DNA of 64,000 nt from Cruoricaptor ignavus (GTDB lineage: Bacteria; Bacteroidota; Bacteroidia; Flavobacteriales; Weeksellaceae): assembly GCF_900141665.1 (NCBI RefSeq), contig NZ_FQYI01000005.1, positions 114,944-178,943 of the forward strand, given 5' to 3'. A model generated the notes under the pieces. It saw only the letters and a list, made by a program, of their open reading frames with translations. It did no database searches and was not told the DNA's origin. Shown piece by piece: positions 17,275-28,020 of the stretch; position 1 is the first letter of the stretch; each line of letters opens with the position of its first letter. Position numbers and translations under genes: made by a program.

Positions 17275-18633
17275 ATGGATTCCGATTTATTTAAAATCCT
17301 GATTGCCATCTTTTTAGTTTGCCTGAACGGGTTTTTCGTTGCTGCAGAATTTTCCATCGTAAAAGTGCGCTATTCGCAAATTCAGCTAAAGGCTGATGAA
17401 GGCGATGCGGTGGCAAAAAGAGCAATAGAAATCATAAAAAATCTTGACTCGTACCTTTCTGCAACCCAATTGGGGATTACCCTTGCTTCCCTCGCGCTCG
17501 GCTGGGTGGGAGAGAGCGCCCTCCACCATATTATTGAAGGAATTTTTGCAAACTTTGGTGTTGAAACCGATGGAGCAACGATCACCACCATTTCTGTAGT
17601 CCTTAGTTTCCTGATTATCACGGTAATGCATATTGTATTTGGAGAACTGGTACCAAAATCCATAGCCATACGCAAGGCAGAAAATACGGTAATGCTTATT
17701 TCTACGCCTTTGATGCTTTTCTATAATATTTTCCGTCCGTTTATCTGGTCTATGAACGGAATTTCCAATGCCTTCCTTAGGCTTATTAAAATAGATCCGG
17801 CAAGCGAACAGGATATACACTCCACAGAAGAATTACAACTTTTGGTAAAGCAAAGTGCGGATTCAGGACAAATTGAAGAAGAAAATTACGAAATCATTAA
17901 AAATGCATTTGATTTCACAGACCATACCGCTAAGCAAATTATGGTACCGAGACAGAATATCATTTCCATCGATATTGAAGATACTGTTGAGGCAATAATG
18001 GAGGTGATGATGGAAAGCGGCTATTCACGCATACCTGTGTATGAGGATTCTATCGATAATGTGATAGGCGTTCTTTATACAAAAGAAATAATTCGGGAAT
18101 TCATAAAATGCAAGGGAAAATTATCCCATGAGGATTTACGGGCCTTAATGCGGGAGGCTTTTTTTGTGGTTGGCAGTAAAAAAATCTCAGATTTGCTTAA
18201 AGTTTTCCAGCAGAAAAAGCAGCACCTTGCTATTGTGATAGATGAATTTGGCGGTACGGAAGGCCTCATCACTCTCGAAGATATCCTGGAGGAATTGGTG
18301 GGAGAAATTCAGGACGAGGAAGACGAGGAAGACAGCATAGTGAGCAAAATGGGAGAAAATGTTTACTGGGTGCAGTCAACAGGAAATCTGGAAGAGATCA
18401 ATGACCAGCTGCCGAAGGCATTCCCGCTTTCTGAAGAGGGAGATTATCAGACGCTCTCCGGATTCATTATGCATGAGCTCGCTGATTTGCCGGAAGAAAA
18501 TCAAGAGTTCTCTCTGCAAAATTACGATTTTAAAATTCTGAAAATGAATAACAAAAGCGTAGAACTTGTGGAGCTTATTTACAAACCAGTTACAGAATTA
18601 GAAGAAGGCTCAGAAGGTTTCATCAAGCTTTAA
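17275..18633 (+). CDS. CNNM/CorC (HlyC) family membrane protein
   Basis: The 452-residue protein has an N-terminal DUF21 (CNNM) membrane domain with about four helices (GFFVAAEFSIVKVR, AIRKAENTVMLISTP), two CBS domains around residues 215-340 (MVPRQNIISIDIEDTVEAI; VIDEFGGTEGLITLEDILEELVGEI), and a C-terminal CorC_HlyC domain. Members are implicated in magnesium or other divalent-cation export. It is of the same superfamily as GldE but lacks the gldE neighbourhood; it is not near gldD here, so I do not call it gldE. clpS starts seven bases after its stop. Confidence 0.88.
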   Translation: MDSDLFKILIAIFLVCLNGFFVAAEFSIVKVRYSQIQLKADEGDAVAKRAIEIIKNLDSYLSATQLGITLASLALGWVGESALHHIIEGIFANFGVETDGATITTISVVLSFLIITVMHIVFGELVPKSIAIRKAENTVMLISTPLMLFYNIFRPFIWSMNGISNAFLRLIKIDPASEQDIHSTEELQLLVKQSADSGQIEEENYEIIKNAFDFTDHTAKQIMVPRQNIISIDIEDTVEAIMEVMMESGYSRIPVYEDSIDNVIGVLYTKEIIREFIKCKGKLSHEDLRALMREAFFVVGSKKISDLLKVFQQKKQHLAIVIDEFGGTEGLITLEDILEELVGEIQDEEDEEDSIVSKMGENVYWVQSTGNLEEINDQLPKAFPLSEEGDYQTLSGFIMHELADLPEENQEFSLQNYDFKILKMNNKSVELVELIYKPVTELEEGSEGFIKL

Positions 18634-18639
18634 AAATTA

Positions 18640-18939
18640 ATGAAAATTTTAGAAAAATATAACGAAAGTCCGTCCCGTGAATATGAAGAAGATATTCTCG
18701 TGGAAGAGATCCTTACTGACTCTCATAGACTAGTGCTCCATAATGATGATTTTAATACTTTCGATTTCGTGATCGAATGCCTCATCGAAATTTGCGGCCA
18801 TACAGAAGAGCAAGCACAACAGTGCACTTTGCTTGTACATTTTAAAGGCAAATGTACAGTAAAAACTGGTCCAACCGATATACTTATTCCTATGCATGAA
18901 AAACTGATTTCTCGGGGGCTTACTTCGGAAATAGTTTAA
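18640..18939 (+). CDS. clpS: ATP-dependent Clp protease adaptor ClpS
   Basis: ClpS delivers N-degron substrates to ClpAP/ClpCP. The 99-residue product has the core HRLVLHNDDFNTFDFVIECL, the HTEEQAQQCTLLVHFKGKC helix-and-strand segment and the terminal TGPTDILIPMHEKLISRGLTSEI. Asp-Asp in HNDD and the following hydrophobic pocket residues fit N-degron binding. It is the second gene behind the CNNM-type protein and was probably co-transcribed with it. Confidence 0.92.
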   Translation: MKILEKYNESPSREYEEDILVEEILTDSHRLVLHNDDFNTFDFVIECLIEICGHTEEQAQQCTLLVHFKGKCTVKTGPTDILIPMHEKLISRGLTSEIV

Positions 18940-18993
18940 TCCTTTGCTCAGATTCACTCTATTTAACATAATATAAATTATAGGAATTTTTAA

Positions 18994-19851
18994 TTGACCG
19001 TTTCCCAAATCAAAACTCTTTTTCGCGACGAAATTTCCGAGATCTATTCGGATACAGAAATTTCTTTTCTGTTTAAAATTTTTGCGGAAAAGTTTTTGGC
19101 GATGGATCTTACGGAAATTCGGAATGAAAATTTTGTTCCTGATGATGAGCTTCTGAAAATTTTTCTGGATAAAACTCAGCAACTAAAATCCGGCAAACCT
19201 TATCAGCAGATTCTCGGCGAAACGGAATTTTTTGGTTTGAATTTTTTCGTCAATGAAAATGTCCTGATTCCACGGCCTGAAACCGAAGAATTAATGGAAA
19301 TTGCTATTCAAAGAATTCGGACAGTTCGCCAAAATTCGCGAGATTTAAAAATATTGGATATTGGCACAGGCAGCGGAATTATTCCCATCATCCTGAAAAA
19401 GAATTTCCCGGAAGCTGAAGTTTTCAGCGTTGATATTTCTGCAAAAGCCCTGGAAATTGCGCAGAAAAATGCCGACTTTCATCAAGCTGAAATTCATTTC
19501 ATCCACGATGATTTTCTCACGATGAATTTCAGCGAAAAATTCAGCCAAAAGTTTGGCATCATTATTTCAAATCCGCCGTACATCGGTCAAAATGAATGGT
19601 CGGAAATTTCAGAATCCGTAAAAAATTTCGAACCAAATATCGCGCTGTTTTCACCTGTTTCAGATGCGCTCATTTTCTATAGAAAAATCGCTGATTTTGC
19701 CTGTAAATATTTGATTTCCAATGGTCTAGTCTTGTTAGAAATCAATCAGAAGTTCGGTAATGAAACCTTGGCATTATTTCAAAATTTCCGTAGGAAAGAA
19801 TTGCTGAAGGACCTTTCAGGAAATCACAGATTTATCATCGCCCAAAAGTGA
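18994..19851 (+). CDS. prmC: Peptide chain release factor N5-glutamine methyltransferase PrmC
   Basis: PrmC methylates the GGQ glutamine of release factors. The 285-residue protein has an N-terminal helical substrate domain (residues 1-75), the SAM-binding motif ILDIGTGSGIIPIIL, and the diagnostic IISNPPYIGQNEW catalytic motif. The start is TTG: the codon before it is a stop (TAA), the next ATG would remove most of the N-terminal domain, and the residues from TTG on fit the family. The gene converges on the rhomboid gene with an 8-bp gap and no terminator that I can see. Confidence 0.92.
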   Translation: MTVSQIKTLFRDEISEIYSDTEISFLFKIFAEKFLAMDLTEIRNENFVPDDELLKIFLDKTQQLKSGKPYQQILGETEFFGLNFFVNENVLIPRPETEELMEIAIQRIRTVRQNSRDLKILDIGTGSGIIPIILKKNFPEAEVFSVDISAKALEIAQKNADFHQAEIHFIHDDFLTMNFSEKFSQKFGIIISNPPYIGQNEWSEISESVKNFEPNIALFSPVSDALIFYRKIADFACKYLISNGLVLLEINQKFGNETLALFQNFRRKELLKDLSGNHRFIIAQK

Positions 19852-19859
19852 ATTCCCCT

Positions 19860-20513
19860 TTATTTTCGGCGCTTCACGAAAATCATATAGGCGATGTAAA
19901 ACAGCGGTAAGGCCATTACCAAAAGCTGCAGGATGTTCTGCATTGCAAGTTTTGGCGCCAATATGATTGCGCACAAAAGTCCGACCGCTGCGCCGCCTAA
20001 GTGCGCTGAATGCCCGATATTGTCGTACTGCCGTGGATTCAGCATCATATACGCTGAGTACGCGAAATACAGCAGCCCGAAAATGTAGCCTGGCACAGGA
20101 ATCGGGATGAACATAATGTAGATGCCGATGTGCGGATAAAGCGCAATGCTGGCGAAGAGAATGCCCGAAACGCCGCCGCTTGCACCGATTGCCGAATAAT
20201 GGCCCTGGTCCTTGTACACCAAAAGTGAGAAGAGATTTCCCGCCAAAACGGAACCGAAATATATGAGCAAAAATGTGATGCTGCCGAAAACTTCCAATAC
20301 GATGGGCGCAAAGAAATACAGCGTTAACATATTGAAAATCAGGTGCATCCAATCGGCATGAAGGAATCCGGATGAAATCAGGCGGATGAAATCGCCGCGA
20401 TTTACTGCGCCCACATTGAACATATATTTCTCGAAAAGTGCGCGGTTCTGAAAGCCAATGAATGAAATGATTGCAGTCACAGCAATTACCACAGTTATCG
20501 GTGAAATTTCCAT
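19860..20513 (-). CDS. Rhomboid family intramembrane serine protease
   Basis: The 217-residue protein has about six membrane helices. The catalytic serine sits in IGASGGVSGILFASIALYP (GxSG) and the catalytic histidine in YDNIGHSAHLGGAAVGLL. The loop-1 region with LISSGFLHADWMHLIFNMLTL (WR-like motif position, HxxxNM) is also present. Rhomboids cleave single-pass membrane proteins within the bilayer; the substrate is unknown. It lies downstream of parC with a 3-bp gap and is likely read from the same transcript. Confidence 0.92.
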   Translation of the reverse strand: MEISPITVVIAVTAIISFIGFQNRALFEKYMFNVGAVNRGDFIRLISSGFLHADWMHLIFNMLTLYFFAPIVLEVFGSITFLLIYFGSVLAGNLFSLLVYKDQGHYSAIGASGGVSGILFASIALYPHIGIYIMFIPIPVPGYIFGLLYFAYSAYMMLNPRQYDNIGHSAHLGGAAVGLLCAIILAPKLAMQNILQLLVMALPLFYIAYMIFVKRRK

Positions 20514-20516
20514 AAT

Positions 20517-23117
20517 TTATTCGTCAAAAAGATTACCAATCACACCTTCCTCCGGCATTGCACCACTGCCCTTTTCATCATGGTCGATGAAGGAAATGTG
20601 GTCCTCAGCCTGCTCCACCTCGTCAAAACCCGGATGTTCTTCTGGTTCAGGAATTGTGACATTAATATTTTTTACCTTAAATTTCGTGAGCTGATTTCCG
20701 ATGGCTTTAATGCCTTTCACGGCGATAAAGCTGTCAATTTCAACAGTTTCCGCGTCACGCTGCTTGCCGTTTTCCTTGGCGAAAACCAGTTCTGCCGTGG
20801 CAGCGTTTCTCGTGATAATCTGCTCGATGAAGGACTTCGGATGTTCGGAAGGCATCACGGTCTGAACATTCGGCGTGGCATCCAGCAAGAAGCGTTTGAT
20901 GTAATAAAGCTGCTTTTCCCCGTCGAAATAAATTACGGAAATCGGTTGCTCGGGTTGCCATTTTTCCAGCACAAGATACTCGTCGTCAAACCGGTTAGCA
21001 AGGTCAAAAGAGACCAGTTTTGCTTCGCCTTTGTTATTGATCGTCAGGATTTTATCATCGCCTTTGAAGCTGCCCAGGAAAGTTCCGCGAGCATCCACAT
21101 TCAGCCTTCGTACCGCATCATCGAACCAGATTTTCCGCGGCGCCAAAGTTGAAACGCCCTCTTCCTTCAGGTCGATTTTTTTCACGGCATATTTCGTCAC
21201 GAGATTTCCGCGGGAATTTCTGCCTTTTATTCCCAGTTCCGAAAAATCCACTTCGATTTTATTTTTCCTAATTCTCGAGTTATTTTTCAGTAGAACCGTT
21301 ACGGTTTCTGCCTCTCCGTTAGCATTTGCTGAAAAATACAGCACCTCGGATGATTTTTTATCAGAAGCCAAGGCATACTCAGTATTTCTGGTAACAGCGG
21401 TTACCGGAAAGCGTTTCATATAGTACGGCCCATCTTTTCCTTCGCGGTAGATCATATTGTAAACCGTTCTGGCATCGCCCTTCTTCCAGATGCCGACATG
21501 CAGAATATCCTTACCGATAAAGGTTTTCTGCTCCACTTTTACCACCTTCATTGTGCCGTCTTTCCGGAAGGTAATGATGTCATCAATGTCCGAACATTCG
21601 AAGAGGAACTCATCCCTGCGAAGCGAAGTTCCGACGAAGCCTTCCTGTCTGTTCACATAGAAACGAACATTGGCTACGGCAACTTTCGAAGCATCAATGG
21701 TATCGAAAATGCGTAATTCTGTACGCCGTTCTTTGTCTTTTCCGTATTTTTTCTTGATATTTTGGAAATAATCAATAGCAAATTGAATTAAATTTTCGAG
21801 ATGATATTTCACCTGCTCAATCTTCCCTTCCAGCGAAAGAATATTCTCCTTGAATTTATCCAAATCAAAGCGAGAAATCCGCTTGATTCGTATTTCCGTC
21901 AAGCGCACGATATCATCCTGTGTCACTTCGCGAAGCAAGTGAGAAATGTGTGGTTTAAGGCCTTCTTCAATGGTGGAAAGCACTTCTTCCCAGGTCGTAA
22001 CTTCCTCAATATCACGGTAGATACGGTTTTCGATGAAGATTCTTTCCAGCGATGCGAAGTGCCAGCTTTCCTGCAATTCGTGCAGCTCTATTTCCAGTTC
22101 ACGCTTCAGAAGGGCAACCGTGTTATCTGCGTTAATTTTCAAAATTTCCGAAACGGAAAGGAAGGCAGGCTTATCATCGATGATTACACAGGCATTCGGC
22201 GAAATAGAAACCTGGCAATCCGTGAAGGCATACAGCGCATCAATCGTCTTATCCGGCGAAGTATCGCTATAGAGGTGTATCAGGATTTCAACTTTGTCCG
22301 AAGTATTGTCCTCAATTTTTTTAATCTTAATTTTTCCGCGCTCTGTCGCTTTTACGATACTGTCAATTAATTCGCCTGTATTTTTCGAATATGGTAATTC
22401 AGAAATTACCAGCGTATTTTTATCAAGCTGCGTAATTTTCGCACGCGCTCTCAGCTTCCCGCCTCTTTCACCATCATTATATTCCGAGACATCCAGCAAA
22501 CCGCCAGTCAGAAAATCCGGGAAAATCTGAAACTTTTTTCCTTTCAAATAATTGACCGTGGCATCAATCAGTTCATTGAAATTATGCGGAAGGATTTTCG
22601 TGGAAAGCCCTACACCAATGCCTTCAGCACCCTGCGCCAAAAGCAGCGGAAACTTCACCGGAAGGTCGATGGGCTCGTTGTTTCTGCCGTCGTAAGACCT
22701 CACCCATTTTGTAGTTTTCGGGTTGAAAACCACCTCCATCGCAAAAGGCGTGAGCCTTGCCTCGATGTATCGTGACGCAGCCGCAGAATCACCTGTGTAA
22801 ATGTTCCCCCAGTTTCCCTGGGTATCGATGAGCAGCTCCTTCTGCCCCATCTGAACCATCGCATCCGTGATGGAAGAATCGCCGTGCGGATGGTACTTCA
22901 TCGTGTTGCCCACTATGTTGGCAACCTTGTTGTAGCGGCCGTCTTCCAGCTCTCGCATAGAATGCATTATGCGGCGCTGCACCGGCTTGAAACCATCATA
23001 AACAGACGGAATTGCCCTGTCCAGAATTACATACGAAGCGTAATCCAGAAACCAGTCCTTGTAAAGTCCGGAAACTTTTTTCAGCTGTTCACCGCCTGTA
23101 TTTTCTTCCTCCGCCAT
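20517..23117 (-). CDS. parC: DNA topoisomerase IV subunit A (ParC)
   Basis: ParC is the DNA-cleaving subunit of topoisomerase IV, which unlinks daughter chromosomes. The 866-residue protein contains the quinolone-determining region HPHGDSSITDAMVQMGQ, and the catalytic tyrosine in AAASRYIEARLTPFAMEV near residue 120. The coiled-coil tower is present, and the divergent C-terminal pinwheel domain (from about residue 520) ends in an acidic tail. Assignment to ParC rather than GyrA rests on its pairing with parE and the lack of a clear GyrA box. Confidence 0.93.
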   Translation of the reverse strand: MAEEENTGGEQLKKVSGLYKDWFLDYASYVILDRAIPSVYDGFKPVQRRIMHSMRELEDGRYNKVANIVGNTMKYHPHGDSSITDAMVQMGQKELLIDTQGNWGNIYTGDSAAASRYIEARLTPFAMEVVFNPKTTKWVRSYDGRNNEPIDLPVKFPLLLAQGAEGIGVGLSTKILPHNFNELIDATVNYLKGKKFQIFPDFLTGGLLDVSEYNDGERGGKLRARAKITQLDKNTLVISELPYSKNTGELIDSIVKATERGKIKIKKIEDNTSDKVEILIHLYSDTSPDKTIDALYAFTDCQVSISPNACVIIDDKPAFLSVSEILKINADNTVALLKRELEIELHELQESWHFASLERIFIENRIYRDIEEVTTWEEVLSTIEEGLKPHISHLLREVTQDDIVRLTEIRIKRISRFDLDKFKENILSLEGKIEQVKYHLENLIQFAIDYFQNIKKKYGKDKERRTELRIFDTIDASKVAVANVRFYVNRQEGFVGTSLRRDEFLFECSDIDDIITFRKDGTMKVVKVEQKTFIGKDILHVGIWKKGDARTVYNMIYREGKDGPYYMKRFPVTAVTRNTEYALASDKKSSEVLYFSANANGEAETVTVLLKNNSRIRKNKIEVDFSELGIKGRNSRGNLVTKYAVKKIDLKEEGVSTLAPRKIWFDDAVRRLNVDARGTFLGSFKGDDKILTINNKGEAKLVSFDLANRFDDEYLVLEKWQPEQPISVIYFDGEKQLYYIKRFLLDATPNVQTVMPSEHPKSFIEQIITRNAATAELVFAKENGKQRDAETVEIDSFIAVKGIKAIGNQLTKFKVKNINVTIPEPEEHPGFDEVEQAEDHISFIDHDEKGSGAMPEEGVIGNLFDE

Positions 23118-23166
23118 TTGTATTTTCGCAAATATTTTGCTAAATTTTTATCAATTTAATAATCTG

Positions 23167-25065
23167 CTACAATGGATTTTCCACGAATTCTTTCTTATCG
23201 ATATCCATATCTTCCACCACCAGATTTTCCAGGATAAACTGCTGTCTGTCCGGCGTATTTTTACCCATATAAAATTCCAGTAACTGGTTGATTGTCTGTT
23301 CTTTACCAATCACCACAGGTTCCAGCCGAATATCTTTCCCAATGAAGTGTTTAAACTCATCCGGCGAAATTTCGCCTAAACCTTTAAATCTTGTAATTTC
23401 CGGATTTTTCCCCAGCTCGTTCAGCGCGCGGATTCTCTCTTCATCCGTGTAGCAATACCTTGTTTCCTTCTTGTTCCGCACCCTGAACAGCGGTGTTTGT
23501 AGAATATACAGGTGTCCGTTTTTAATTAAATCCGGGAAAAACTGCAGGAAAAAAGTGATGAGCAGCAAGCGGATGTGCATCCCATCCACATCAGCATCCG
23601 TAGCGATGATGACCTGATTGTAGCGCAAATCTTCCAGCGAATCTTCGATGTTCAGCGCAGCCTGCAGCAGATTGAATTCTTCGTTTTCGTATACTATTCT
23701 TTTTGTTAAACCAAACGAATTTAGCGGCTTCCCACGAAGCGAAAACACAGCCTGCGTCTCCACATCCCGCGATTTCGTAATGGAGCCAGAAGCTGAATCA
23801 CCTTCCGTGATGAAAATCTGCGATTCCGATTTCCGCGGCGCTTTCTGATCGCTGTAATGCTGACGGCAATCCCGCAATTTTTTGTTGTGCAACGACACTT
23901 TTTTCGCACGCTCTCTCGCCAGTTTTTGTATGCCGGAAAGTTCCTTGCGCTCTCTCTCGGAAATCAGGATTTTCTTCTGAATAGCCTCCGCAGTTTCAGG
24001 ATTTTGGTGCAGGAAATTGTCCAGTTTGCTCTTTAAGAAATTGGTCGTGAAGGTTTTAATGGTTTCCAGCTCATTCCCAGCCTTGTCCTGCCCCATCGTT
24101 GTAGAGCCCAGTTTCGTTTTCGTCTGAGATTCAAAAACCGGGTTGCCCACATTGATGTAAACCGCACCAATAATGGCTTTGCGGATGTCCGCCGCTTCAA
24201 AATTCTTGTTGTAAAATTCCCGGATGGTTTTCACGAAGGCTTCCTTGAATGCGCTCAGATGCGTTCCGCCTTGCGAAGTATATTGCCCATTTACAAAGGA
24301 AAAATAGGTTTCCGACTGAGATTTGTCAGAATGTGTCACGGCAATTTCCATATCCTCATCCTTGATGTGGATGATTGGGTAAACGATTTCACCGTCGAGT
24401 TCTTCCTCCAGCAAATCCTTCAGGCCGTTCTGAGATTCAAAGACCTGGCCGTTGTAATAAATCTTCAACCCGAGATTCAGGTACGCATAATTCCGCAGCA
24501 TCCGCTCCACATATTCGTTGCGGAATTTGTAATTGATGAAGATGGAATTATCTGGGATGAAGGTAATTTCCGTGCCGTTTTTTTCGGTTGTATCTTCCTC
24601 ATTATGAGCCTCTTGCAGAATTCCCTCGCGAAATTCTGCGCGGCGCATTTTCCCATCTCTCACGGATTTTACCTGAAAATAGGTGGAAAGGAAATTCACC
24701 GCCTTCGTTCCCACGCCATTCAGCCCGATGGATTTCTTGAAAGCGCCTTCATCGTATTTTCCGCCGGTATTCATTTTGGAAACCACATCCACGATTTTCC
24801 CAAGCGGAATTCCGCGGCCATAATCCCGTACCACCACTTTCCCGTCAGATATTTTTACATCGATGCGCTTACCGAATTTCATCCGGAATTCATCGATGGA
24901 ATTATCCAGCACTTCCTTCACCAGGATGTAGATGCCGTCATCACTCGCAGAACCGTCGCCCAATTTCCCGATATACATCCCGGGACGCAAACGCACATGC
25001 TCGCGCGGCTCAAGCGTTTTAATATTATCTTCGCTGTAGTTTGCAGCAGTATTTTCAATCATCAA
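23167..25065 (-). CDS. parE: DNA topoisomerase IV subunit B (ParE)
   Basis: ParE is the ATPase subunit of topoisomerase IV. The 632-residue protein has the GHKL ATPase motifs ([37 protein letters not shown]), the transducer domain, and the Toprim region with [33 protein letters not shown] and [16 protein letters not shown]. Two ATGs at the start (25065, 25062) are equivalent. It lies 49 bp upstream of parC in the same orientation. Confidence 0.94.
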   Translation of the reverse strand: MMIENTAANYSEDNIKTLEPREHVRLRPGMYIGKLGDGSASDDGIYILVKEVLDNSIDEFRMKFGKRIDVKISDGKVVVRDYGRGIPLGKIVDVVSKMNTGGKYDEGAFKKSIGLNGVGTKAVNFLSTYFQVKSVRDGKMRRAEFREGILQEAHNEEDTTEKNGTEITFIPDNSIFINYKFRNEYVERMLRNYAYLNLGLKIYYNGQVFESQNGLKDLLEEELDGEIVYPIIHIKDEDMEIAVTHSDKSQSETYFSFVNGQYTSQGGTHLSAFKEAFVKTIREFYNKNFEAADIRKAIIGAVYINVGNPVFESQTKTKLGSTTMGQDKAGNELETIKTFTTNFLKSKLDNFLHQNPETAEAIQKKILISERERKELSGIQKLARERAKKVSLHNKKLRDCRQHYSDQKAPRKSESQIFITEGDSASGSITKSRDVETQAVFSLRGKPLNSFGLTKRIVYENEEFNLLQAALNIEDSLEDLRYNQVIIATDADVDGMHIRLLLITFFLQFFPDLIKNGHLYILQTPLFRVRNKKETRYCYTDEERIRALNELGKNPEITRFKGLGEISPDEFKHFIGKDIRLEPVVIGKEQTINQLLEFYMGKNTPDRQQFILENLVVEDMDIDKKEFVENPL

Positions 25066-25203
25066 TCAGGTTGAGAAAATCCGTAATTCTGCAAAAATAA
25101 GGTTTAAAATTTTAGATTCAAAGCGGGAAAGCCGCTAAAAATTTTAGCAAAAAGTTTTTTCTATTTTGAAGGAACGAATTTCAAACAAGCCCTAAATTGG
25201 TTT

Positions 25204-26295
25204 TTACACATTAAACCGGAAATGCATTATATCGCCGTCCTGCACTATGTATTCCTTTCCTTCCACACCCATTTTGCCGGCCTCCTTCACCTTCGCTTCC
25301 GAACCGTAATTCACGAAATCATCAAACTTGATAACTTCCGCACGGATGAATCCTTTCTCAAAATCCGTGTGGATTACGCCTGCAGCCTGCGGTGCTGTCC
25401 AGCCTTTGCCAATCGTCCAGGCCCTCACCTCCTTTACACCTGCCGTGAAATAAGTCTGCAGCTGCAGCAAATCGTATGCGCTTCGTATCAGCCGGTTTAC
25501 GCCAGGCTCATCCAGCCCAAGCTCCTCCAGGAACATCTGCCTTTCATCGTAGGTTTCTAGTTCATTAATATCCGCCTCAATTTGCGCCGCCAAAACCACA
25601 ACTTCCGCGCCTTCCTGCGCTGCCATTTCCTGCACCTTTTCCACCCATTCGTTGCCGTTTTTTATTGATGCTTCGTCCACATTGCACACATACAGTATCG
25701 GCTTGTTCGTGAGCAGATGCACCTCATCCAAAATTGGTTTGGTAAGGTCATTGGTTTCAAATTCCCGAGCGTTTCTGCCGTCTTCCACGAATTTTTGTAG
25801 CGCCTGCAATGTTTCATAGGTCAGGATGTCTTCCTTCTTTCCGGATTTTATGAATTTCTTGGCTTTCTCCGCAGCCTTCGTCAGCGTTTCCAGGTCTTTC
25901 AGCTGAAGCTCGGTATCGATGATTTCCTTGTCACGAATGGGATTTACCGAGCCCTCCACATGAACGATATTTCCATTGTCGAAGCATCTCAAAACATGGA
26001 TAATCGCATCGCATTCCCTGATGTTCGCCAGAAACTGATTGCCCAGCCCTTCGCCTTTCGAGGCGCCTTTCACAAGGCCAGCGATGTCCACAATTTCTAC
26101 AACTGCCGGCACTACCCTTTCCGGTTTTACCAGGTCTTCCAGCACATTCAGCCTTTTATCCGGAACGGAAACTGTTCCCAGATTTGGTTCAATGGTACAA
26201 AACGGATAGTTCGCACTTTGTGCTTTCGCATTGCTTAGGCAGTTAAACAGCGTTGATTTCCCTACATTAGGCAAGCCTACAATTCCGCACTTCAT
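25204..26295 (-). CDS. ychF: Redox-regulated ATPase YchF (OLA1 family)
   Basis: YchF is a ribosome-associated P-loop NTPase of the Obg family that prefers ATP. The 363-residue protein has G1 GIVGLPNVGKSTLFNCLS at the N-terminus and G3 IVDIAGLVKGASKGEGLGNQF. The altered specificity motif is YVCNVDEASI, where the usual NKxD is replaced, the family hallmark for ATP use. The TGS domain follows, with TYFTAGVKEVRAWTI and IHTDFEKGFIRAEVI. It is full length and stands alone. Confidence 0.95.
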   Translation of the reverse strand: MKCGIVGLPNVGKSTLFNCLSNAKAQSANYPFCTIEPNLGTVSVPDKRLNVLEDLVKPERVVPAVVEIVDIAGLVKGASKGEGLGNQFLANIRECDAIIHVLRCFDNGNIVHVEGSVNPIRDKEIIDTELQLKDLETLTKAAEKAKKFIKSGKKEDILTYETLQALQKFVEDGRNAREFETNDLTKPILDEVHLLTNKPILYVCNVDEASIKNGNEWVEKVQEMAAQEGAEVVVLAAQIEADINELETYDERQMFLEELGLDEPGVNRLIRSAYDLLQLQTYFTAGVKEVRAWTIGKGWTAPQAAGVIHTDFEKGFIRAEVIKFDDFVNYGSEAKVKEAGKMGVEGKEYIVQDGDIMHFRFNV

Positions 26296-26395
26296 TATTT
26301 ATAGTTCAAGTTTTAGGTTCAAAGTTTAAGGTATGGCCTCAGATATTGAAATTTTCGAGCATACCTATTCCTTTAAATTTTCAAAGTTTTAATAA

Positions 26396-27988
26396 TTAAT
26401 TTTTCAACTGCACGGCAGCATTTTCCGTTTCGTTGCCAAGCCTGTCCACAGCAGTTATCGCCACTATTTCCAGCGGTTTTCCGTTTTTCACGGCAGGCAG
26501 TGTTTTGCTTGAAATTTGCCTGTCCGTAATTTCGTAAGTCCAGGTGCCGCCGTACTTTGTGTAAAGCACCCAGCTGTAAATTTTACCCGAATCCTTTGAA
26601 TTCCACTTCGCCTGAAAATCCGCGCCGTTTTTGCTGACATTAAGATTGGGCTTGGCTAATTTTTCCGACTTTATCCAATGGCTTACCGGCACCAGGGCTC
26701 TTTCTTTGTAAAGGTCCTTCACGGCAGAAAGCATCGCAGCATCCTTAATTACGCCATCCACATTATAATGGATTTCGCCGGCGTTATTCTGCAAAAGCGC
26801 ACGGGTCGTGCGGATTTGCCCTGCAATTTCAGAAGGCTTATCCACGCCGCGAATTCCCACCGTGTTCAATCCTGGCCAAAGGTGAATGTTGCGGTAGTTT
26901 TCATCGTTCCACCATTTTAAAAGCGCGGAATAGCTTTGCGGCCCTCCTTCCTTCCAGTAAAGCTGCGGCGCAAAATAATCGCACCAGCCTTCGTTCAGCC
27001 AAAGTTTAGCATCGGCAAAAAGTTCATCGTACTGAGAAGAGCCCTTGATTCCTGCAGGATAGCCAGGCTTCCAGATTCCAAACGGCGAAATCCCGAATTT
27101 TACATAAGGTTTTTCCGCCTTGATTTCATCGTGAATTCTTTTGATGAAACCGTTCACATTCCCTCTCCTCCAATCCGCTCTGGACAATTTTCCGCCGCCG
27201 TTTCGGTAGGCATTCCAGGTACGGTTGTCCGGGAAATCCGCACCGCCATTGTATTCTTTGTAGGGGTAGAAATAATCGTCGATGTGTATCGCATCCAAAT
27301 CATAGCGCTTCACTAAATCTCGGATGACCGCCGCAGAATGATCCTGCACCTTTTGGTCCGATGGATCCATCCAGTACATCCCGTTTTTCAGGCGGTAGAT
27401 GGATTCTGGCATCCTGTTCACCATACTTCCGGAAGTTACCCTTCCTCCGGCAGAATGGTGCGCCCTGTAAGGGTTTACCCAGGCGTGAAGCTCCATTCCG
27501 CGCTTATGCGCTTCCTCGATCCAGAATTCCAGCGGGTCGTACATTGGTGATGGCGCTTTGCCGATTTCCCCTGTCAGGAAATAAGACCAAGGCTCCAGAT
27601 TAGTTTTGAAAAATGCATCTGCAGAAGGCCTCACCTGGAAAACCACCGCGTTGAAATTCGCATCCTTCAGCGCATCCAGAATTTGTATCGCTTCCCTTTT
27701 CTGCGCCTCGGTATTGAAATTTCCTTTCGAAGGCCAGTTGATATTGGCAACCGTGGCCACCCACGCTGCACGGAATTCCCGATTAACAGGCGGCAAAGCC
27801 ACTGCCACAGGTTTTGGCGCCTCTTCCTTTGCGGATTTTTTCGGCTGCTGATTGGTTGTGTTTTTCGTGCCCTGTTCGGTTTTCGGTTTCTCCTGTTTCT
27901 GCGGCGGTGCAGGCTTCTGCGTTGCACAAGATGCCGCGAAAATTCCGGCAAGTACCGCGCGGAAAATTTGGGATTTAAAACTTCTCAT
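26396..27988 (-). CDS. GHL10 family glycoside-hydrolase-like lipoprotein
   Basis: The 530-residue protein has an export signal (FRAVLAGIFAASC) with a weak lipobox cysteine, a low-complexity K/P/Q/E linker (residues 24-65), and then a glycosyl-hydrolase-like GHL10 (DUF187) TIM-barrel domain. Landmarks are EFRAAWVATVANINWPSKG, VVFQVRPSADAFF, HAWVNPYRAHHS and AIHIDDYFYPYK, plus KFGISPFGIWKPGYP and WCDYFAPQLYW. The C-terminal 90 residues look like a fibronectin-type module (YSWVLYTKYGG, ITAVDRLGNETENA). Family members act on polysaccharide or peptidoglycan-derived glycans; the substrate is unknown. The -7 box TATTTTTG (27993-28000) lies four bases before the ATG. Confidence 0.88.
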   Translation of the reverse strand: MRSFKSQIFRAVLAGIFAASCATQKPAPPQKQEKPKTEQGTKNTTNQQPKKSAKEEAPKPVAVALPPVNREFRAAWVATVANINWPSKGNFNTEAQKREAIQILDALKDANFNAVVFQVRPSADAFFKTNLEPWSYFLTGEIGKAPSPMYDPLEFWIEEAHKRGMELHAWVNPYRAHHSAGGRVTSGSMVNRMPESIYRLKNGMYWMDPSDQKVQDHSAAVIRDLVKRYDLDAIHIDDYFYPYKEYNGGADFPDNRTWNAYRNGGGKLSRADWRRGNVNGFIKRIHDEIKAEKPYVKFGISPFGIWKPGYPAGIKGSSQYDELFADAKLWLNEGWCDYFAPQLYWKEGGPQSYSALLKWWNDENYRNIHLWPGLNTVGIRGVDKPSEIAGQIRTTRALLQNNAGEIHYNVDGVIKDAAMLSAVKDLYKERALVPVSHWIKSEKLAKPNLNVSKNGADFQAKWNSKDSGKIYSWVLYTKYGGTWTYEITDRQISSKTLPAVKNGKPLEIVAITAVDRLGNETENAAVQLKN

Positions 27989-28020
27989 TCGGCAAAAATA
28001 ATGAAGTTTTTAGCATTCCT

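Noticed and set aside
17275..18633. Calling the CNNM-type gene gldE
   Set aside because: Same superfamily, but the gene sits with clpS and prmC and not with gldD; the sequence alone does not separate the two.
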